Positions 39,333 to 48,136 of a DNA stretch of 64,000 nt are shown one piece after another. Origin of the DNA: Mycobacteroides abscessus ATCC 19977 (GTDB taxonomy: Bacteria > Actinomycetota > Actinomycetes > Mycobacteriales > Mycobacteriaceae); contig NC_010397.1 in the NCBI RefSeq assembly GCF_000069185.1, forward strand, positions 3,844,001-3,908,000. Direction: 5' to 3'. The notes under the pieces are model-generated. The model had not been told where the DNA came from, made no database searches, and saw only the letters and a program-made list of their open reading frames with translations. The first letter of the stretch is position 1. Each line of letters begins with the position of its first letter. A program made the position numbers and the translations under genes.

Positions 39333-39956
39333 GTGTCAGAAAATGGCAGACTCCTCGGCATGAACGCGCAGCCGGCGCGCGTAGGACGACGCCCTTCGAC
39401 GACCCGCGATGAGATCACCGCGGTGGCTATGACGCTGTTCGCGCAGCATGGCTTCGACGAGGTGAGCGTCGACGATATCGCCGCGGCGGCCGGAATCGCC
39501 CGGCGTACGGTATTTCGGTATTACAGCTCGAAGAACGCAATCGTGTGGGGAGACTTCGACTCTCACCTCGGGGTGATGCGCGCACTCTTGGATGAGACAG
39601 CGGACACGGTGGACACCAGTACCGCGTTGCGTCAAGCCGTGTTGACGTTCAACGACTTTCCGGTCGATGAGACTCCACGACACCGCATGCGGATGCGGAT
39701 GATCCTGGAAGTCCCGGCATTACAGGCATATTCGATGCTGATGTACACCGGATGGCGCGATGTGATCGCACAATTCGTGGCCCGACGCAGCGGTACAGAT
39801 CCCGGCTCGCTGCTGCCGCAGACCGTGGCCTGGACCCTGCTGGGCGTGGCGCTCGCGGCGTATGAACAATGGCTCGCCGACGAGTCCTCGAAGCTCACCA
39901 CGCTGCTCGGCAAGGGCTTCGATGCCGCCGAGGTGGGGCTGCGCGCCCTGCGCTAA
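39333..39956 (+). CDS. mftR: Mycofactocin system TetR-type regulator MftR (207 aa)
   Basis: TetR-family repressor; MftR is reported to control mft genes in response to long-chain acyl-CoA. The helix-turn-helix is [53 protein letters not shown] (blocks [15 protein letters not shown] and [10 protein letters not shown]). The C-terminal ligand domain ends [14 protein letters not shown]. Start chosen at GTG 39333 because AAAGGGAAG lies upstream; ATG 39360 (MNAQPARVG) would shorten it by nine residues. Divergent from mftA. Confidence 0.93.
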   Translation: MSENGRLLGMNAQPARVGRRPSTTRDEITAVAMTLFAQHGFDEVSVDDIAAAAGIARRTVFRYYSSKNAIVWGDFDSHLGVMRALLDETADTVDTSTALRQAVLTFNDFPVDETPRHRMRMRMILEVPALQAYSMLMYTGWRDVIAQFVARRSGTDPGSLLPQTVAWTLLGVALAAYEQWLADESSKLTTLLGKGFDAAEVGLRALR

Positions 39957-39960
39957 TCCC

Positions 39961-41169
39961 CTAAGACCCCGCGAGTACCTCGGCGATCGGTGTTCCGGCC
40001 GCGATCTTGGCCCGCATCTTCATCACCGGGCCTGCCATGCCGCAGCCCACGACCCCGGTCAGCACGCCGTCGCGTTCCAAATAGGCCAGGAACTTCCGGC
40101 CGTCATCGGAGATCAGGTGCACGGTGTCGGAGCTTCCGAGGTGCCCGAGCGACTGAATCTTGACGTCGTACTGGTCACTCCAAAAATAGGGCACTGCAAC
40201 CGTATTGGCAGACGTTTCTTGCCCCAGCAGGGCCGGAACCAGCGCACGCACCTGATCGGCGACATTGCTCCAGTGCTCCACCCGGTTCGGCCGCCCGTCG
40301 GCGCCCGCCCAGGCGGCGACATCACCCAGCGCCCACACATGCGGAGTACCGGTGGCGCCCACCGCGTCACACACCACGCCGTTGTCCACCGCCACGCCAG
40401 ACCCGTCCAGCCAATCGATCGCGGGGCGGCTCCCGATACCCAGGACGACTAGGTCGGTGTCCAGGCGCGTCCCATCCGACAAGGTGACGGACTGGACCCG
40501 GTCCTGTCCTTCCACGGCGTCCACGCCGACGCCCACCCGAACGTCCACACCCTCGTTGCGGTGCAGCCGGGCCACCAGATCCCCGAGCTGCTGGCCGATA
40601 GCCGCCAACAGCGGCGCCGGCTGCGGCTCCACCAGGACCACCTCAACTCCGTTGGCCCGCAGGGTGGCCGCCACCTCGCAGCCGATGAAACCTGCCCCGA
40701 CGACGACCGCCCGCCGCGCGTTCTCGGCGTCGCCACGCAGCGCGAAGCTGTCGTCGGCCGTGCGCAGTACATGAACACCAGCCAAGTCTGGGAAAGTAGG
40801 AATGCGACGGGGCACCAAACCGGTCGCGATGATCACCTCTCCGTACTCCAAGGTGCCGCCGTCACTCAGGGTGACCGTGCGGGCCACCGGGTCCAGCGCG
40901 GTGACCTCGGAGCCGAGACGCAACTCAATCTGCTTCTCGTCGTAAAACTCTCGCGGTTTGAGCACCACAGCGTCGATCGTCTTCTCCGCGTCACGCAGGA
41001 CATCCTTGGAGAGCGGCGGCCGGTCGTACGGCAGATGGGTCTCACTACTGACGATGGTGATTGGCCCGGTGAACTCCGCACGGCGCAACTGTTCGGCGGT
41101 TCGTACCGCGCCCAGCCCACCACCGATGATCAGCACTCCACGTTCCGCGTCGGTCATGGGTTTCTTCAT
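39961..41169 (-). CDS. FAD-dependent ferredoxin/rubredoxin reductase-like protein (402 aa)
   Basis: NAD(P)H-dependent flavoprotein of the oxygenase-coupled ferredoxin reductase family. Two nucleotide folds: FAD-binding GVLIIGGGLGAVRTAEQLRR near residue 12 and NAD-binding AVVVGAGFIGCEVAATLRANG near 153. DRPPLSK and HVWALGDVAAW (FAD tail, near 285) are diagnostic. A similar gene flanks the mycofactocin cluster in M. tuberculosis (Rv0688). A partner ferredoxin is not present in the window; it could serve the P450 at 26106 or an unlinked oxygenase. It converges with mftR 4 bp away. Confidence 0.9.
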   Translation of the reverse strand: MKKPMTDAERGVLIIGGGLGAVRTAEQLRRAEFTGPITIVSSETHLPYDRPPLSKDVLRDAEKTIDAVVLKPREFYDEKQIELRLGSEVTALDPVARTVTLSDGGTLEYGEVIIATGLVPRRIPTFPDLAGVHVLRTADDSFALRGDAENARRAVVVGAGFIGCEVAATLRANGVEVVLVEPQPAPLLAAIGQQLGDLVARLHRNEGVDVRVGVGVDAVEGQDRVQSVTLSDGTRLDTDLVVLGIGSRPAIDWLDGSGVAVDNGVVCDAVGATGTPHVWALGDVAAWAGADGRPNRVEHWSNVADQVRALVPALLGQETSANTVAVPYFWSDQYDVKIQSLGHLGSSDTVHLISDDGRKFLAYLERDGVLTGVVGCGMAGPVMKMRAKIAAGTPIAEVLAGS

Positions 41170-41200
41170 ACACGACTGGACACGCGCGATGTCAGCCCTA

Positions 41201-41653
41201 TCACCCCTGCACCTGCGCCCGGTCCACCAGGTTGGAAAGCACCACGATGCTCTCGGTGCGGTCGATATCCCCGCTGGCGCGGATGCGTTCCAGTGCCCGT
41301 TCCAGGTGCTGGATATCGCGTGCCAAGACCCTGAGCATCGCGTCCGAGGTTCCGGTCACCGTCGCCGCGCTCACCACCTCTGGAATATCGATCCACGCGC
41401 GCCGCAAGGCTTCCGGAGTGATAGTGCCCTGGCAGTAGACCTGGACATAGGCCTCGGTGTTCCAGCCGACAGCCGCGCGGTCCACCACGGTGGTGAAGCC
41501 CTTGATGACTCCCGTCCCGACCAGCCGGTCAACCCGTCGTTTGACCGCGGGAGCCGAAAGGTTGACCTCCTCCCCTATTTCGGCGAATGTCGCCCGGGCG
41601 TTGCGCATCAACAGGGTCACGATCCGCTCGTCGGTGGCGTCCAGCTCTGCCAT
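41201..41653 (-). CDS. Lrp/AsnC family transcriptional regulator (150 aa)
   Basis: Feast/famine regulator. The N-terminal helix-turn-helix is LDATDERIVTLLMRNARATFAEIGEEVNLSAPAVKRRVDRLV (block FAEIGEEVNLSAPAVKRRV). The C-terminal RAM effector domain runs from about residue 65 (EAYVQVYCQG, VVSAATVTGTSDAMLRVLARD). ATG 41653 follows GAAGGAAGGA. It is divergent from the ddaH-rocD-rocE-usp operon, and the M. tuberculosis counterpart arrangement (Rv2324 next to Rv2323c-Rv2319c) supports a role as its arginine/ornithine-responsive regulator. Confidence 0.93.
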   Translation of the reverse strand: MAELDATDERIVTLLMRNARATFAEIGEEVNLSAPAVKRRVDRLVGTGVIKGFTTVVDRAAVGWNTEAYVQVYCQGTITPEALRRAWIDIPEVVSAATVTGTSDAMLRVLARDIQHLERALERIRASGDIDRTESIVVLSNLVDRAQVQG

Positions 41654-41753
41654 GGGAGTCCTTCCTTCAATGATCCCGCGCGATTCTGCAATAGACTGCC
41701 AAATTCCTCGCCTAGACGCAATGAATCGAACACTGCCGCGCAATGGATAAAGA

Positions 41754-41782
41754 TTGATTGCAGGATTCAGCGCTTCTACGCT
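41754..41782 (+). promoter_or_regulatory. Promoter for ddaH operon, leaderless
   Basis: TTGATT (41754-41759), 17-bp spacer, TACGCT (41777-41782), followed 7 bp later by the ATG at 41789. The transcription start would coincide with the ATG, a leaderless mRNA. The AT-rich sequence just upstream in the divergent region is a likely Lrp binding area. Confidence 0.65.
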
Positions 41783-41788
41783 CGGTAC

Positions 41789-42646
41789 ATGACCGCTGTG
41801 CACCAGGGTGGACACCCGGCCGATTCCCCGATCCAACAACCAGACAGAACGCCGACGACGCGTCACTACGTGATGGTGCCGCCGACGCACTACGCCGTCG
41901 AATACGCGATCAATCCCTGGATGGACACCTCCAATCCGGTGGATGCGACGCTCGCCACCGCCCAGTGGGATGCGTTGCGCGCCACCTATGAACGACTGGG
42001 CCACAGGGTGGACATCTTGCCTCCTGTCGCGGGCTTACCCGACATGGTGTACGCGGCCAACGGCGGAATCGTGTTGCGTGGCAACGCCGTTGTCGCCCGG
42101 TTCACCCACGCCGAACGCGCCGGGGAATCCGATGCCCACGCCGCCTGGATGCGTCAGCATGGGTTGCGCCCCATGCACTCGCGCTACACCAATGAGGGAC
42201 AGGGCGACTTCCTGCTGGCAGGCGACATCATGTTGGCAGGCACAGGCTTTCGAACCGACGTCAGATCGCATACCGAGATCGCCAGAATGCTGGACATTCC
42301 AGTGGTGACTCTGGAGCTTGTCGATCCACGGTTCTACCACCTGGACACCGCACTCGCCGTGCTGGATCCACAGACAGTGGCGTACTACCCGCCGGCATTC
42401 AGCGAGGCCTCCCGAGCGCGACTGCGGTGCATGTACCCCAATGCCATCATCGCCAGTTCCACCGACGCCTACGTCCTCGGCATGAACGCGGTCTCCGACG
42501 GTCGCCACGTCATGCTGCCCGCCGCGGCGACCGGGTTCGCCGAACAGCTCCGCGACTCCGGGTTCGAACCGATCGGCATCGATCTTTCCGAACTCCTCAA
42601 GGGTGGCGGATCGGTCAAATGCTGCACACTGGAGCTGCACTCGTGA
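41789..42646 (+). CDS. ddaH: Dimethylarginine dimethylaminohydrolase-like protein (285 aa)
   Basis: Pentein-fold guanidino hydrolase that converts arginine or methylated arginines to citrulline. Substrate and catalytic segments: PDMVYAANGGIVLRGN, NEGQGDFLLAGDIMLAGTGFRTD, the catalytic His in DPRFYHLDTALAVLD near residue 190, and the nucleophile Cys in GGGSVKCCTLELHS at the C-terminus. ATG 41789 (MTAVHQGGH) is at the predicted transcription start. First gene of an operon with rocD (4-nt overlap). Exact substrate, arginine or dimethylarginine, is uncertain. Confidence 0.85.
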   Translation: MTAVHQGGHPADSPIQQPDRTPTTRHYVMVPPTHYAVEYAINPWMDTSNPVDATLATAQWDALRATYERLGHRVDILPPVAGLPDMVYAANGGIVLRGNAVVARFTHAERAGESDAHAAWMRQHGLRPMHSRYTNEGQGDFLLAGDIMLAGTGFRTDVRSHTEIARMLDIPVVTLELVDPRFYHLDTALAVLDPQTVAYYPPAFSEASRARLRCMYPNAIIASSTDAYVLGMNAVSDGRHVMLPAAATGFAEQLRDSGFEPIGIDLSELLKGGGSVKCCTLELHS

Positions 42647-43887
42647 CCGTCACGGAGGCCCCCGGCATGTCGCCCGATTCATACAAGAGCGCTGAGTACA
42701 TCGAGTTGGCCGAGCAATACGGCGCGCACAACTATGCGCCACTACCGGTCGTCGCCCACCGGGCCGAGGGCGCGTGGATCGAGGATGTGGACGGTAAGCG
42801 ATACCTGGACTGTCTGGCCGCCTACTCGGCCGTGAACTTCGGCCACGGGAATCCCGAAATCCTCGCGACCTCGCACGCCCAGCTCGACACGGTGACACTG
42901 GTGAGCCGGGCGTTTCATTCGGATCGCCTCGGTAGGTTCTGCCGCGACCTCGCCCGGCTCTGCGGCAAGGGCATGGTGCTGCCGATGAACACCGGGGCCG
43001 AGGCCGTCGAGAGCGGTATCAAGGTGGCCCGTAAATGGGGCACCGACGTCAAGGGCGTGCCGGTGGATCAGGCCAATATCGTGGTGGCACACAATAACTT
43101 CCACGGTCGAACCATCAGCATCGTGAGCTTCTCCTCCGATGAGACCGCGCGCGGCGGATTCGGACCGTTCACTCCCGGATTCCGCATCGTGCCATTCGGC
43201 GATGCCGCCGCCCTGGAGCGGGCGATCGACGGCAACACCGTCGCCGTCCTGCTGGAGCCCGTTCAGGGCGAGGCCGGCATCGTCATCCCGCCGGACGACT
43301 ACCTGCCCGCCGTCCGCGCACTGTGCACCGAGAACAATGTTCTGTTCATCGCCGACGAAATCCAGGCGGGTCTCGCCCGCACCGGACGAATGTTTGCCTG
43401 CGACCACTGGAACGTTGTTCCCGACGTCTATCTGTTGGGCAAGGCACTCGGTGGTGGCGTGGTTCCCGTCTCGGCGGTAGTAGCCGATGCCGATGTGCTC
43501 GGCGTGCTGCATCCCGGCGAGCACGGCTCCACCTTCGGTGGAAATCCTTTGGGCGCAGCCATCGGATCTACCGTTGTGGCAATCCTTGAACGCGGCGAAT
43601 TCCAGCGCCGGGCTTCCGTTCTGGGGCGGCACCTACGCACCCGCCTAGATGCTCTGATCGGCCACGGCGTCACCGAGGTACGCTCGCTAGGGCTGTGGGC
43701 AGGAGTCGACATAGACCCGAATCTGGCAACGGGAAGACAAATCGGTCTGCGCATGGCAGAGTTTGGCGTCTTAGTGAAGGACACGCACGGTGCGACGCTC
43801 CGGTTCGCGCCACCCCTTGTCATCACCGAGGGCGAAATCGATTGGGCGGTAGACCAGTTCGCTGATGCGCTGGCCAGCTTCCGGTAG
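42643..43887 (+). CDS. rocD: Ornithine aminotransferase (414 aa)
   Basis: PLP-dependent class III aminotransferase converting ornithine plus 2-oxoglutarate to glutamate semialdehyde and glutamate. Blocks: GAHNYAPLPVVAHRAEGAWIEDVDGKRY, MNTGAEAVESGIKVARKWG, NNFHGRTISIVSFSSDE, LFIADEIQAGLARTGRM with the PLP Asp, and VYLLGKALGGGVVPVSAVVAD with the PLP lysine near residue 270. The GTG start overlaps the ddaH stop (GTGA). The gene is intact, whereas in M. tuberculosis it is annotated as two fragments, rocD1 and rocD2. Confidence 0.95.
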   Translation: MTVTEAPGMSPDSYKSAEYIELAEQYGAHNYAPLPVVAHRAEGAWIEDVDGKRYLDCLAAYSAVNFGHGNPEILATSHAQLDTVTLVSRAFHSDRLGRFCRDLARLCGKGMVLPMNTGAEAVESGIKVARKWGTDVKGVPVDQANIVVAHNNFHGRTISIVSFSSDETARGGFGPFTPGFRIVPFGDAAALERAIDGNTVAVLLEPVQGEAGIVIPPDDYLPAVRALCTENNVLFIADEIQAGLARTGRMFACDHWNVVPDVYLLGKALGGGVVPVSAVVADADVLGVLHPGEHGSTFGGNPLGAAIGSTVVAILERGEFQRRASVLGRHLRTRLDALIGHGVTEVRSLGLWAGVDIDPNLATGRQIGLRMAEFGVLVKDTHGATLRFAPPLVITEGEIDWAVDQFADALASFR

Positions 43888-43912
43888 CTTTCGCCCCGCC
43901 ACAGGAGGCAAC

Positions 43913-45388
43913 ATGGCACCTTCGTCACCCAGCCTTGCCCAGCAACTGCTGCGGCGCCGTCCGACCTCGGGTGCTCCCACCGCCCACGGCGCCGGAGGGC
44001 ACCTCAAGCAGTCGATGGGAACCTTCCAGCTGACCATGATCGGTGTCGGTGCCACGGTGGGCACCGGTATCTTCTTCATCCTCGCCGAATCAGTGCCCAA
44101 GGCGGGTCCTGCGGTGATGGCCTCGTTCCTGGTCGCCGGCCTCGCCGCCGGACTAGCCGCACTCTGTTACGCCGAGCTAGCCTCCGCAGTACCGGTATCG
44201 GGTTCCTCGTTCTCCTACGCCTACACAACCTTGGGTGAGCTGGCGGCGATGGTAGTGGCAGCCTGCCTGCTGTTGGAATATGGGGTGTCGGCCGCGGCGG
44301 TCGCCGTCGGCTGGAGCCAGTACCTTGACAAGCTCTTGGTCAATCTCTTCGGATGGCATCTGCCGCATGCGATCAGCGCCGCGCCTTGGGACAGCGCCGA
44401 TCCCGCGGCACCGCATCCCTGGCTCAATCTTCCCGCGGTCCTGCTCATCATCATGTGCGCAATCCTGCTCATTCGCGGCACCAGCGAATCCGCGCTGGTC
44501 AACACCGTCATGGTGCTGCTTAAACTCGCCGTCCTTTCCGTGTTCGCGATCATCGCGTTCACCGCATTCCACGCCGGCAACTTCTCCGACTTCGCACCGT
44601 TCGGGGTCAGTGGGATCGGGGCCGCGGCGGGGACGATCTTCTTCACCTATGTGGGGCTCGATACGGTGTCCACTGCGGGGGAGGAAGTGAAGGATCCGCA
44701 GCGGACCATGCCGCGCGCGCTGATCGCAGCCCTGCTCATCGTCACTGCCTTCTACCTCGTCGTCGCGCTCGCCGCGCTGGGTGCGCAACCCTGGAAAGAG
44801 TTCGAGGGGCAGTCCGCCGGCCTGGCCCTGATTTTGGACAAGGTCACCGGAAGCACCTCTGCCAGTACATTCCTCGCGGCGGGCGCGGTGATTTCGATTT
44901 TCTCGATCACCCTGGTCTCGATGTACGGCCAGACACGCATTCTCTTCGCGATCGGCCGCGACGGCCTGCTCCCGTCGGTCTTCGCACAGGTCAACCCCCG
45001 CACGCTGACCCCGGTGAACAACACGATCATCGTCGCCGTGGTGGTGGGCTTCATGGCCGCCTTCGTACCCCTGGACAGCCTGGCGAACATGGTGTCGATC
45101 GGAACACTTACCGCCTTCATCGTCGTATCGATCGGCGTCATCATCCTGCGGGTGCGTGAACCCGAGTTGCCGCGCGCCTTCCGTGTTCCGGGCTATCCGG
45201 TGACTCCTGTCCTGTCCGTCATCGCCTGCGGGTACATCCTGTTCAGCCTGCCCTGGATCACCTGGATTGCCTTCGGCGCCTGGGTTGCCATCGTGCTGGT
45301 GTTCTATTTGGTGTGGGGCCGGCACCACAGCGCGCTGAACGACCTGCCCAGCGACCCAGCAGAATTATCGGAGAAGGAACCGGTATGA
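43913..45388 (+). CDS. rocE: APC family amino acid permease, RocE-like (491 aa)
   Basis: Cationic amino acid transporter-type permease with 12 predicted helices. Motifs: MIGVGATVGTGIFFILAESVPKAGPAVMASFL in helix 1, ALCYAELASAVPVSGSSFSYAYTTLGELAA, FFTYVGLDTVSTAGEEVKDPQRTMP and VREPELPRAFRVPGYP. ATG 43913 follows AGGAGGCAAC. Position after ddaH and rocD indicates arginine/ornithine import. It overlaps the stress protein gene by 4 nt. Confidence 0.92.
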   Translation: MAPSSPSLAQQLLRRRPTSGAPTAHGAGGHLKQSMGTFQLTMIGVGATVGTGIFFILAESVPKAGPAVMASFLVAGLAAGLAALCYAELASAVPVSGSSFSYAYTTLGELAAMVVAACLLLEYGVSAAAVAVGWSQYLDKLLVNLFGWHLPHAISAAPWDSADPAAPHPWLNLPAVLLIIMCAILLIRGTSESALVNTVMVLLKLAVLSVFAIIAFTAFHAGNFSDFAPFGVSGIGAAAGTIFFTYVGLDTVSTAGEEVKDPQRTMPRALIAALLIVTAFYLVVALAALGAQPWKEFEGQSAGLALILDKVTGSTSASTFLAAGAVISIFSITLVSMYGQTRILFAIGRDGLLPSVFAQVNPRTLTPVNNTIIVAVVVGFMAAFVPLDSLANMVSIGTLTAFIVVSIGVIILRVREPELPRAFRVPGYPVTPVLSVIACGYILFSLPWITWIAFGAWVAIVLVFYLVWGRHHSALNDLPSDPAELSEKEPV

Positions 45389-46266
45389 CCGTCGTCGTCG
45401 GATACCTTTCGGGCAAGGGCGGCAAGGGCGCCCTGCACCTGGCGGTCGAATCTGCTCGTGTACTGGAAACCTCGCTCACTGTCACCACCGTGGTACCGAA
45501 GCCGTGGACCACATTGTCCAAGGCCAAGATCGACGCCGAGTACGCACAATGGGCACAGAAGCTTTCCGACGATTCCAAGTCCGAGGCCACTGCCTACCTT
45601 GAAAAGATCGGTGCCGGAATCGATGTCACCTTCCACAATGTGGCGCACCGCTCGGTGTCCGGCGGCCTGCTGGAGGCTGTCGAAGCATCCGATGCCGACG
45701 TGCTAGTCGTCGGCTCGGCTTCCGAGGGACGCCTGGGGCAAGTGGTTCTGGGATCCACCGGAGACCGGCTGCTGCACTCCTCCCCGGTCCCGCTGGCCAT
45801 CAGCCCGCGTGGCTACCGCGGGTCGAGGGCCGGTACCGTCAGCCGGGTCACGTGTGGATATCCCGGCACAGAAGATGCGGTCGACGTTGTGCAACAAGCA
45901 GTTCGGCTGACCCAGCGCCTACATGCGCCGCTGCGCGTGGTCACCTTCGCGGTACGTGGGCGCACCATGCTCACCGCCGGCGTCGGTCCCGAAGCCGAGG
46001 ATGCGGTGCTCGCAAGCTGGGTCACCCAGTCCGAGGAAGCATTGTCGGAACTGCGCCAAGCCGGCATCGTCACGGCCGATGTGGAGCTGAAGGTCGTCAC
46101 CGGCGATACCTGGGATGACGCGCTGGACAACGCCGAATGGAACGATGGCGAGCTGTTGGTTCTCGGCAGCCGGCCACACAGCGCCGTGGCCCGCGTCTTC
46201 CTGGGGTCCCGTGCGACGAAGATCGTCAGGCACAGCCCGGTCCCTGTCGTGGTGATGCCGGGCTAG
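45385..46266 (+). CDS. Universal stress protein family protein, tandem UspA domains (293 aa)
   Basis: Two UspA-type domains: residues 1-140 (TVVVGYLSGKGGKGALHLAVESA ... DVLVVGSASEGRLGQVVLGSTGDRLLHSSPVPL) and 150-293 (VTCGYPGTEDAVDVVQQAVRL ... LLVLGSRPHSAVARVFLGSRATKIVRHSPVPVVV). The G-2x-G-9x-G-S/T nucleotide loop is visible in both. It starts within the rocE stop (ATGA), so it is co-translated with the permease; a regulatory role in amino acid uptake is plausible. Corresponds by context to Rv2319c. Confidence 0.93.
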   Translation: MTVVVGYLSGKGGKGALHLAVESARVLETSLTVTTVVPKPWTTLSKAKIDAEYAQWAQKLSDDSKSEATAYLEKIGAGIDVTFHNVAHRSVSGGLLEAVEASDADVLVVGSASEGRLGQVVLGSTGDRLLHSSPVPLAISPRGYRGSRAGTVSRVTCGYPGTEDAVDVVQQAVRLTQRLHAPLRVVTFAVRGRTMLTAGVGPEAEDAVLASWVTQSEEALSELRQAGIVTADVELKVVTGDTWDDALDNAEWNDGELLVLGSRPHSAVARVFLGSRATKIVRHSPVPVVVMPG

Positions 46267-46274
46267 CCCAGGCG

Positions 46275-47126
<852 letters not shown>

Positions 47127-47139
47127 CTAGCAGCATTTC

Positions 47140-47153
47140 TAGAACGTGTTCCA
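47140..47153. promoter_or_regulatory. KstR-type operator upstream of the SDR
   Basis: TAGAACGTGTTCCA matches TnnAACnnGTTnnA, inside the near-perfect palindrome TCTAGAACGTGTTCCAGA. It lies 44-57 bp upstream of the SDR ATG, a typical promoter-overlapping position. KstR is the cholesterol-catabolism repressor of mycobacteria. Confidence 0.7.
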
Positions 47154-47224
47154 GATTGAATGCCCGCTCAGTGGGCGCAAATAGGCTCGGTCACCGCTCT
47201 CATCGAAAAAGCCGCGCAATCGGT

Positions 47225-48034
47225 CTAGAGATCGCGCAGGATCTCCGTGCGCTTGTCGCCGTACTCGGCCTCGGATATCAGCGATGCCAGCTTGAGCCGA
47301 TCGAGCTCCGCAAGCCGGTCGGCCACCGAACCACCGTTACCCGTCTCGGCACCCATCGATCGCTCGCCCGCCTCGGTTTTCCGCAGAATCGCATCGATCT
47401 GTTGACGGGCAACCGGATTCGATCGGATGTCGATCACACCATCGCTGCCGATGCCGTTGGCCTTGAGCACCTTCATGATCTCGAAGAGCGGGCCCGCCTG
47501 CCCGGTGAGGTCGTACTCACGCCCCTGGGACGAGCTGGTGAACTTGGCCGGCACCTGTCCATTGAGCAATGCGCTGCGCTGCCAATCGATCTGAAATTGC
47601 TCGGTGCCAGGAGCTACGAGTACGACCAGCTTTCCGCGCGAGAGGGTCGGCACCTGCAGTACCGATACCCGGGCCCGCGTCTCGGCGCGGAACGGGCTGA
47701 TCCCGTCCCCGTGCACCTGCAGCGTCAGCTTGATCACCGGCTGATCATTGACGGTCATTCCCGTTTCATTGGCGGCCATCACATCGGCAAGCGCGAGAAT
47801 GCCGTTGGCCTCCAACAACTTGCGCGCCTCCTCGTTCTTGGTGAAGAGCAGCGTCAACACGAAAGCCAAAACCACGATCCCGATGGTGATGCCGATACCG
47901 CTGTACAACATCCAGCTCGTCGCAGGTTCGTCGATCACGTAATACATCACGATGAAAATCGGCCCGACGATCCCGCACAGCAGCGAAAAGGCCAGGATTT
48001 TGAGGAAGCGCGCGACCACGTTCATGGGGATCAT
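47225..48034 (-). CDS. Membrane protein with C-terminal SHOCT-like domain (269 aa)
   Basis: Two transmembrane helices at the N-terminus (residues about 9-30, FLKILAFSLLCGIVGPIFIVMYYVI, and 38-62, WMLYSGIGITIGIVVLAFVLTLLF), a cytoplasmic domain beginning at EEARKLLEANGILALADVM, and a terminal ~30-residue SHOCT-like helix pair (RLAELDRLKLASLISEAEYGDKRTEIL). Three ATGs (48037, 48034, 48025) follow GGAGG; 48034 is used, the true start is uncertain by four codons. Function unknown. Divergent from the first MpaB-like gene. Confidence 0.75.
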   Translation of the reverse strand: MIPMNVVARFLKILAFSLLCGIVGPIFIVMYYVIDEPATSWMLYSGIGITIGIVVLAFVLTLLFTKNEEARKLLEANGILALADVMAANETGMTVNDQPVIKLTLQVHGDGISPFRAETRARVSVLQVPTLSRGKLVVLVAPGTEQFQIDWQRSALLNGQVPAKFTSSSQGREYDLTGQAGPLFEIMKVLKANGIGSDGVIDIRSNPVARQQIDAILRKTEAGERSMGAETGNGGSVADRLAELDRLKLASLISEAEYGDKRTEILRDL

Positions 48035-48084
48035 CATCCTCCAGTTGCCCGGTGTCTTGTGCCCGATCGACGCAGCACCTAAAA

Positions 48085-48104
48085 TTGGCAATGGATGTTG
48101 TCAA
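48085..48104. promoter_or_regulatory. Palindrome upstream of first MpaB-like gene
   Basis: TTGGCAA-TGGATG-TTGTCAA is an imperfect palindrome 33 bp upstream of the ATG at 48137. The same element, perfect, precedes the second paralog at 49563, so a shared regulator is likely. Confidence 0.5.
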
Positions 48105-48136
48105 CGATGCCGGCACCACCGACAGGAGGCACTCGC

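Noticed and set aside
44177..45328. 383-codon minus-strand frame opposite the RocE-like permease
   Set aside because: His/Asp/Glu/Arg-rich antisense shadow of a clear membrane transporter.
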